Shown here: positions 42,402 to 47,446 of the stretch, one piece after another
Layout of the letters: every line of letters starts with the position of its first letter
How positions within the stretch are numbered: position 1 is the first letter of the stretch
Assembly (NCBI GenBank): GCA_030652255.1
Contig: JAUSAZ010000084.1
Span: 1-47,446, forward strand
DNA: 47,446 nt
Reading direction: 5' to 3'
DNA from: Myxococcales bacterium
GTDB lineage: Bacteria; Myxococcota_A; Polyangia; Polyangiales; Ga0077539
Made by a program: the position numbers and the translations under genes
The notes under the pieces: model-generated
The model's database searches: none
Told to the model about the DNA's origin: nothing
What the model saw: the letters and a program-made list of their open reading frames with translations, nothing else

Positions 42402-43112
42402 CTACAGGAAGCGGTACCCCAGCGACAGCGAGAAGGTCGGCAGGAACACGTACGACTGGAGCACCTGGTCGATGTAGCCCTGGGCCGTGACGCGGGCCTC
42501 CGCGGCGCCCGGGGTGGTCGAGACGAACTGCGGCGTGATGGCCGTGCGCGAGTCGACGGTGCCGACGAAGCCCACCGCGGTCTGTATCACCAGGTGGTCG
42601 CCGAAGAAGGTGAACTCCCACCCGAGCTCGGCGCTCACCGTGTGCAGCGTCGACGTCACGTCGTAGACCCCGTTGGCCTCGGGCACCTGCGCGGGCGGGG
42701 GCTGGCCGGTGACCGTCGTGATGAGCTCCCGCGCGCTGGCGTCGCCGGAGAGCGTGAGCCGGCCGTAGCCGCCCATCAGCAGGAGGCCCGCGCCCGGGAA
42801 GGGCCGCCAGCCGGCGTGGACGCGCCACATCGAGCCGCGGTCGAGGCGCAGCCCGTAGGGGCCCGCGGAGGTCTGTGACCCGCCGCCCGCGGCGGAGATC
42901 ACGCCGTTGAAGGCGTCGAGGTAGAGCGACGGGGTGACGCCGACGGAGGCCATCACCCGCAGGCGTCCGGGGAGCTCGACGTCGCCGCGGAGCGAGACCG
43001 CGAGCGGGGCGTCGGTGCCCGCCGAGACCTGGAAATGGAAGGGGTCGGCGCTCGCGAGGGCAGGGGCGCAGAGCAGCGGGGTGACGAGGGCGAGGGCGAC
43101 GCGGATGCGCAT
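42402..43112 (-). CDS. Outer-membrane beta-barrel-like protein
   Basis: A 236-residue exported protein. A signal peptide (MRIRVALALVTPLLCAPALASA) is followed by alternating strands: FHFQVSAGTDAPLAVSLRGDVEL, RLRVMASVGVTPSLYLDAF, WRVHAGWRPFPGAGLLLMGGYGRLTL, STLHTVSAELGWEFTFFGDHLVIQTAVGFVGTV. It ends in SLSLGYRFL; a C-terminal aromatic-containing strand of this kind is typical of outer-membrane barrels. The start MRIRVAL at 43112 is used because the longer frame has a Cys/Ser-rich run with no signal. It is upstream of the exported protein at 41393 on the same strand. Function unknown. Confidence 0.78.
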   Translation of the reverse strand: MRIRVALALVTPLLCAPALASADPFHFQVSAGTDAPLAVSLRGDVELPGRLRVMASVGVTPSLYLDAFNGVISAAGGGSQTSAGPYGLRLDRGSMWRVHAGWRPFPGAGLLLMGGYGRLTLSGDASARELITTVTGQPPPAQVPEANGVYDVTSTLHTVSAELGWEFTFFGDHLVIQTAVGFVGTVDSRTAITPQFVSTTPGAAEARVTAQGYIDQVLQSYVFLPTFSLSLGYRFL

Positions 43113-43244
43113 GCGGGGTCCTTCCTGCGACGCGGACGGTGCGCTCGATCGGTAGGGTGCCTGTGACCCCTGACAGGTGCATCGGCCGTGCGCGGCGTTC
43201 ATCGGCGTGCACCGCCTGCGCGGCAGGGGCGCCGGGGTGTGCGC

Positions 43245-44660
43245 TCAGGCCGCAGGTGGGGCGGGTTCGGGCACGAACAGGCGAACGGTGGTGCCCTCGC
43301 CGCGGCTGCTCTCGATGTCCACGGCGCCGCGGTGGGCCGTGAGGATGCGGTCGACGATGGCGAGCCCGAGCCCGGTGCCGGTGGTGCGGGTGGTGAAGAA
43401 GGCCTTGCGGGCGCTCTTGCGCACCTCGGTGTTCATGCCCTCGCCGGTGTCGATGACGGCGATCTCCCGGCCCTCCACGCCGTGGCGGGTCTTGCGGGCG
43501 AGGGTGATGGTGAGCACGCCGCCGGTGCCCATGGCCTGCACGGCGTTCTCGATGACGTTCTCGAGGGCGTGCCGGAGCAGGTGGGCGTCGCAGTGGATGG
43601 GGGCCTCGGCCTCCGGGCTGGAGCGCAGCTCGACCTCGGTGCCGGCGCGCTCGGCGGGGCCGAGGCAGCGGGTGATGAGCTCCCGGGGGAGGGTCTCGCG
43701 GGCCTCGGGGTGCAGCGGCCGGGCGAGGGTGAGCAGGTCGGTGACGATGCGGTTGATGCGGTCGGCCTCCTCCTCGAGGATGCCGTGGAGGAGGTCGCGC
43801 TCTCGGGCCGGGAGCTGCGGGCGGCGCAGCGAGGAGACGGCGTTGAGGATGATCGCGAGGGGGTTGCGCACCTCGTGGGCGACGATGGCGGAGAGCTCGC
43901 CCACGGCGGCGAGGGCCTCGCGCTGCTGGAGGGCGTCGCGCACCCGGGCGAGCTCGTCGTCGCGGCGGGAGAACTCCTCGGAGAGCCGGGCGGTGAACAC
44001 GAACGACAGCGCCCCGAGGTGGATGAACATGAAGTGCTCGGCCAGGAAGGGCGACGGGAGCTGCGTCACGGCGGTGGTGGCGTCGTGGACGATGCCGCAC
44101 GCGAGGAGCAGGTACGAGACGGCGACGCCCCAGAGCCAGCGGCCCTGCGCGCGGGCGGCGCGGATGAAATAGAACGCCGTGGCCACGAGCGCGGCGAGGA
44201 TGGCCGGGAGCATCAGCGCCTGCCCGAGCGGGGTGATGAGGGCCTCGCGGTAGACGATGGTGAAGGGCCCGAGCACCACCCGCTGCACGTACGGGTGGCC
44301 GTGCACGATGAGGCCGGAGACGTTGAGCGCCACCAGGGCGGCGAACCAGCCGTACGCGGCGAGGAGCCAGCGGCGCGCGGCGGGGACGGCGCCGGAGAGG
44401 TGCATCGCGAGGTCGAGGCCGACGGGCATGGTGGCGAGGCCGGCGGCGATGCGCACCTGCTCCCAGGGGACGGGCCCGACGGGGTGGTGCCCGTAGCGGA
44501 GCACCGAGGCGAGGTCGTAGAGGGCGCTGAGCACCAGCATGGCGCCGAAGCACCGGGCCTCGGCCCTCGCGCGCCGGAAGAGGCCGACGAACGCGAACTG
44601 CACCAGCAGCGACACGTACACGGTCAGCCACGCGAAGGTGACGCTCGCGAAGGGGTTCAC
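43245..44660 (-). CDS. Membrane sensor histidine kinase
   Basis: A 471-residue kinase. Residues 5-225 hold about seven hydrophobic helices (ASVTFAWLTVYVSLLVQFAFVGLF, then others up to FIHLGALSFVF), an arrangement like 7TM sensor modules with little periplasmic domain. The H-box is at His262 (VAHEVRNPLAIIL). The ATPase domain includes N box NVIENAVQA, DTGEGMN, KAFFTTRTTGTGLGLAIV and a short C terminus. The GTG at 44660 is used; a GGAG site stands 8 bases upstream and the extension to the earlier GTG is His/Arg-rich. No response regulator is next to it. Divergent from the secreted protein at 44765. The 132 bases after its stop are free of features. Confidence 0.9.
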   Translation of the reverse strand: MNPFASVTFAWLTVYVSLLVQFAFVGLFRRARAEARCFGAMLVLSALYDLASVLRYGHHPVGPVPWEQVRIAAGLATMPVGLDLAMHLSGAVPAARRWLLAAYGWFAALVALNVSGLIVHGHPYVQRVVLGPFTIVYREALITPLGQALMLPAILAALVATAFYFIRAARAQGRWLWGVAVSYLLLACGIVHDATTAVTQLPSPFLAEHFMFIHLGALSFVFTARLSEEFSRRDDELARVRDALQQREALAAVGELSAIVAHEVRNPLAIILNAVSSLRRPQLPARERDLLHGILEEEADRINRIVTDLLTLARPLHPEARETLPRELITRCLGPAERAGTEVELRSSPEAEAPIHCDAHLLRHALENVIENAVQAMGTGGVLTITLARKTRHGVEGREIAVIDTGEGMNTEVRKSARKAFFTTRTTGTGLGLAIVDRILTAHRGAVDIESSRGEGTTVRLFVPEPAPPAA

Positions 44661-44764
44661 GCCGTAGCTCCATCGGGAGTGTAGGCGATGCGCCCGCGCC
44701 GGGTGAGGGCCCCGGTGCTGCGAAGTTGGCACCGCGGGGAGCGCCGTGATGGAATCGTCGGCCG

Positions 44765-45568
44765 ATGACGTACTCCATGCAGCAGTGGTTGCTCGGGCTC
44801 GCGACGGCGGGCGTGGTCGCGCTCGGGGCGCCGGCCGCGCAGGCCCAGCAGGGCGGTTACACCGTGGTGGGGGGCACGCCCAACAACACGTCGACCATCG
44901 GGGTGGTGCCCTCGGCCACCAACGACCCGGCGACCCGCACGCTCGGCACGCGGCGCATCGACGGCAGGCGCTCGCGCCGCCCCGAGGAGTACGGCGGGGT
45001 CACCCCGGGCGTGCGCTCGCTCGTGCCCGGCTTCCGGCGCATGGCCCGGCTGGGCACCACCCGCGTCCCCGTGGTGGCGTGGCCGGGCTTCCAGATGGTG
45101 CCGGGCGGCAGCCGGGTGTTCGTGGCCATGACGCGCCCCGCGGTGGTCACCGAGACGCGCTCGCCGCTCCAGCGGATCTTCCACATCACGGGCGGGCGCA
45201 TCGCGCTCTCCAACAACCGCCGCCCCCTCATCACCGAGGCCTTCGACACCCCCATGGGCCGCGCCATCCTGCGCCCCGTGCGCGGCGGCGTCGACCTCGT
45301 GGTGACGATGCGCGCCGAGGTCGAGCACCGGATGTCCCAGGAGGTCGGCCCCCAGGGGCTCAACTTCGTCTACGTCGACTTCCCCCCCTTCCAGGCCCCG
45401 GAGACGATGCGTCTCCGCCTGCCCAACGGGGCCATCCAGCAGATCGAGGTCGGCGCGCCGGTCACCACCAACGCGGTGGTCCCGCGCGAGCCCGACGCCC
45501 GGCTGACGGGCCCCGGCGTGGTGATCCAGCCCGGCGTCGAAAACGAGCGCCCGCCGGGCATGCGCTGA
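44765..45568 (+). CDS. Secreted protein, possible AMIN-like domain
   Basis: A 267-residue exported protein. The signal is MQQWLLGLATAGVVALGAPAAQA. After a low-complexity linker (about 30-75) there is a basic segment (RSRRPEEYGGVTPGV), then strand-rich text from about 130: RIFHITGGRIALSNNRRPLITEAF, ILRPVRGGVDLVVTMRA, LNFVYVDFPPFQ, a pattern that faintly recalls AMIN domains of cell-wall proteins. That match is weak. Start 44765 places a normal signal. It is followed by the lipoate-ligase-like gene 20 bases later, on the same strand, so the two may be cotranscribed. Confidence 0.72.
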   Translation: MTYSMQQWLLGLATAGVVALGAPAAQAQQGGYTVVGGTPNNTSTIGVVPSATNDPATRTLGTRRIDGRRSRRPEEYGGVTPGVRSLVPGFRRMARLGTTRVPVVAWPGFQMVPGGSRVFVAMTRPAVVTETRSPLQRIFHITGGRIALSNNRRPLITEAFDTPMGRAILRPVRGGVDLVVTMRAEVEHRMSQEVGPQGLNFVYVDFPPFQAPETMRLRLPNGAIQQIEVGAPVTTNAVVPREPDARLTGPGVVIQPGVENERPPGMR

Positions 45569-45587
45569 TCGCCCGGTAGCCCCTCCC

Positions 45588-46487
45588 ATGGAGCCGCCGC
45601 TCCGCCAGGCACCGATCGCCTCCCGCTCCCTCCGCGCCGCCGCGACGCTGGGCCATGGGCTCCTCGCCCGGGCCGACCGCGGCGAGGCGTGGCACGCCTG
45701 CTCGCTGGTCGAGGGTCCGGCCGTGGTGCTCGGCGCCCGGCAGCGGCGCGCGGCGGTGACCACCTCCGCCGGGGTCGTGCGGCGGCGCAGCACCGGCACC
45801 GCGGCCTGGGTGGGCCACCGGGCGCTGTGGTGCTCCCTCGCGCTGCCCTCCGTCGCCGCGCTCTACGAAGACGCCACGCTCGCCACGCTGCTAAACCGCA
45901 ACGTGCGCCCGTGGCTGCGGGGCTTTACCCGGTCGGGTATTCCCGCGGCGTACTTCGGGCGCGAGTGGGTCGCCGTGGCGCACCGTCCCGCCGCGGTGCT
46001 CGGCTACGACCTGTCGCCCGCGGGGTCGGTGCTGCTGGAGATGATCGCCGGGTGGGACGAGCCCATGGCGCTGCCCGCGGAGCACGCCGCGCCGGACGAG
46101 CGGGCGCTCGACCGATGGCGCGGGCGCTCGCCGGTGGCGCTGGGCGAGGGGCGCGACCCGTGGGCCGTGCTCGCGGCGCTGGCGGCCTCGGTGGCCGAGC
46201 GCGCGGGCGCGGTGGAGACCGCGTCCGAGCCCACGGTGGAGCCATGGGTTCCCGACGAGCCGCCGGACGAGGCCGCGGGGGTGGCGGTGCCCATCGGGCG
46301 GGTGGAGGCGGCGCGGGTGGCGGGCGGCGGGCTGTGGCTGGGCGGCGACGCGCTGGTGGCGACGCCCTGGCTCGACGCGCTGGCCGAGGCGATCGCGCGG
46401 GGTAGTGAGTGGCCGACGGAGGGCGCGGCGGTGGACGGCGCGCGGCCGGGGGACTGGGCGCGGGCGGCCGGGTTGCTGCGGGCCTGA
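45588..46487 (+). CDS. Lipoate/biotin-protein ligase-like protein
   Basis: A 299-residue protein. The N-terminal part follows the LplA/LipB fold: WHACSLVEGPAVVLGARQRR, then VVRRRSTGTAAWVGHRALWCSL where lipoate ligases have RR.TGGG.V.H, and a later YFGREWVAVAHRPAAVLGYD. The invariant second Gly-Gly is replaced (STGTAA), and no clear catalytic Lys is seen, so activity is doubtful. The C-terminal half (about 170-299) is Glu/Pro/Val-rich and contains ARVAGGGLWLGGDALVATPW. It could be a degenerate ligase or a regulator. Lipoylated targets would include the E2 protein at 19166, but the two genes are 25 kb apart. Moderate certainty. Confidence 0.6.
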   Translation: MEPPLRQAPIASRSLRAAATLGHGLLARADRGEAWHACSLVEGPAVVLGARQRRAAVTTSAGVVRRRSTGTAAWVGHRALWCSLALPSVAALYEDATLATLLNRNVRPWLRGFTRSGIPAAYFGREWVAVAHRPAAVLGYDLSPAGSVLLEMIAGWDEPMALPAEHAAPDERALDRWRGRSPVALGEGRDPWAVLAALAASVAERAGAVETASEPTVEPWVPDEPPDEAAGVAVPIGRVEAARVAGGGLWLGGDALVATPWLDALAEAIARGSEWPTEGAAVDGARPGDWARAAGLLRA

Positions 46488-46556
46488 AGGGGCCCAGCGG
46501 AGGAATCTTCACCGCGGGTCCAACACTTTCACGGGGGTCGGACGTTCAACCCCCGC

Positions 46557-47279
46557 ATGAGCTACCGCAACGACGTCGAGGCCCTGCAGATCAAGCTCGC
46601 CCAGCTGGAGGAGGAGCGCGCGGAGATCGTCCGCGACCGCGCCCGGCTGGTGGACTCGGTGCAGCGTCTGCCACGGGTGGGCGACGAGATCGAGCGCCTG
46701 CGCCGCGAGCTGCACGCCCGCGCGCCCCGCAGCCTGCCGGTGCTCGAAGACATCCGCGTGGCCTCCCCCTGCCACGCCCGCTGGGACGAGATGACCGGCG
46801 ACGAGCAGTCGCGCTTCTGCGGCAGCTGCAAGAAGAACGTCTACAACCTCTCGGCGATGACCCGCGAGGCCGCCGAGGCGCTGGTGCGCTCGCGCGAGGG
46901 CGAGCTCTGCGTGCGCTACTACCGCCGCGCCGACGGCACGGTGCTCACCGCCGACTGCTCCGTCGGCGTGCGCCGCAGGCGGGTGCAGCTGGTGGCCGCC
47001 GCGGGCGCCGTGACCGCGCTGGCCGCAGGCGCCGCGGCCATGGCCTTCGCGCGGATGGGCGGCGTGGAGGCGCCGCCGCCGCCGAGCACGATGGTGCAGG
47101 GCGGGGCGATCGCGCTGCCCGAGGCGCCGCCGATGACGACGGCGCCCAACCCCCCGCCGGTCGAGGCGCTGGGGCAGATGGAGGTGCAGGGAGGGATCTC
47201 CGCGCCGCGGATGGGCTCGATGCCCGCGCCCACGCACCACCCGCGCATGGGTCAGCAGGTCATGGGCCGCCGACGCTGA
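46557..47279 (+). CDS. Coiled-coil protein with Cys cluster and membrane helix
   Basis: A 240-residue protein. Residues 5-58 form a charged coiled coil (VEALQIKLAQLEEERAEIV). A Cys cluster follows: Cys72 (PCHARWDEMTG), Cys88, Cys91 (FCGSCKKNVYNLSAMT), Cys118 (LCVRYYRRADGTVLTADC) and Cys134. This string resembles a family in which CxxC motifs and a MTR..AE helix precede a YYRRADGTV strand; a zinc-binding fold is plausible. One hydrophobic helix (about 143-165) ends before a Pro/Ala-rich tail with Met and His. Start ATG 46557 is used. The gene is the last complete one in the window. Confidence 0.82.
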   Translation: MSYRNDVEALQIKLAQLEEERAEIVRDRARLVDSVQRLPRVGDEIERLRRELHARAPRSLPVLEDIRVASPCHARWDEMTGDEQSRFCGSCKKNVYNLSAMTREAAEALVRSREGELCVRYYRRADGTVLTADCSVGVRRRRVQLVAAAGAVTALAAGAAAMAFARMGGVEAPPPPSTMVQGGAIALPEAPPMTTAPNPPPVEALGQMEVQGGISAPRMGSMPAPTHHPRMGQQVMGRRR

Positions 47280-47446
47280 GCGCCGCCCGCGAGGCGTCGC
47301 AGGGTCTAGTACCGCGTCGCAGGGGATGTGAAAGGTTGAGCCGAGCGCCCGCCCACGCCGTCGGTCACTGGCCTCGCCCTCCGAGGGGAGCACCCGCCCG
47401 GTGTCTCCGTGCTCGTTGGGGGGACCACTATGGCTGCATCGGGGGA
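47280..47446. other. Non-coding tail with direct repeat and possible next gene start
   Basis: After the last gene there are 167 bases to the window edge. GCGTCGCAGGG occurs twice (47294-47304 and 47314-47324), 20 bases apart. An ATG at 47430 (TATGGCTGCATCGG) after a GGGGGG run could start the next gene on the plus strand, but only six codons are present. Confidence 0.4.

Noticed and set aside
1..47446. tRNA, rRNA, integrase, insertion sequence
   Set aside because: Intergenic regions are short and none showed a tRNA-like or transposase-like signal by eye; a tRNA search program would be decisive.

Overview
The window looks like chromosome from a very GC-rich predatory or social deltaproteobacterium: Myxococcota, probably Polyangia near Sandaracinus. 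This is inferred from codon usage (almost every third base is G or C), a bacterial Ser/Thr kinase, sensor kinases, large Cys-rich and FG-GAP lipoproteins, and Asp/Ala-rich linkers placed straight after lipoprotein signal peptides. It is not a taxonomic proof. No rRNA, tRNA, CRISPR, integrase or insertion sequence was seen.

Layout. 1-5788: end of an unknown gene, a Kup potassium transporter, a VOC protein, a small outer-membrane barrel and a VIT/vWA protein. 5947-11717: a five-gene type VI secretion island on the plus strand: VgrG, a DUF2169 protein, an unrecognised protein, a second DUF2169 protein and a small unrecognised protein. The last three are joined by 4-base start/stop overlaps. 11714-16250: a two-gene histidine kinase/receiver module, tRNA glutamyl-Q synthetase (gluQ) and an overlapping type II NADH dehydrogenase. 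16352-20452: an unknown protein, a Ser/Thr kinase with a C-terminal membrane anchor, and a 2-oxoacid dehydrogenase E2.

20457-20890 is the only long non-genic stretch. It is a 434-base nested inverted repeat lying exactly between two convergent genes. 20889-28407: a Cys-rich lipoprotein, a fatty acid hydroxylase-like protein, a PPP-type phosphatase, a CcmE heme chaperone of the cysteine type, a PHP-domain lipoprotein, a Pro-rich lipoprotein, a Coa1-like lipoprotein and the manganese exporter MntP.

28604-41380 is dominated by surface proteins: a 1184-residue Cys-rich/FG-GAP lipoprotein whose last FG-GAP repeat is cut short; a 1538-residue lipoprotein that joins a TSP3-like motif, 18 Cys-rich repeats, an EGF-like module and a sulfatase-modifying-factor fold; and a 704-residue FG-GAP lipoprotein. 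41393-47279 holds secreted and outer-membrane proteins, a membrane histidine kinase, a lipoate-ligase-like protein and a coiled-coil protein with a Cys cluster and a membrane segment.

The strongest candidates for something undescribed are the unrecognised genes of the T6SS island (9179-10093 and 11268-11717), the 434-base palindromic element, and the composite 1538-residue lipoprotein. All functional calls come from reading motifs by eye; no database search was run.
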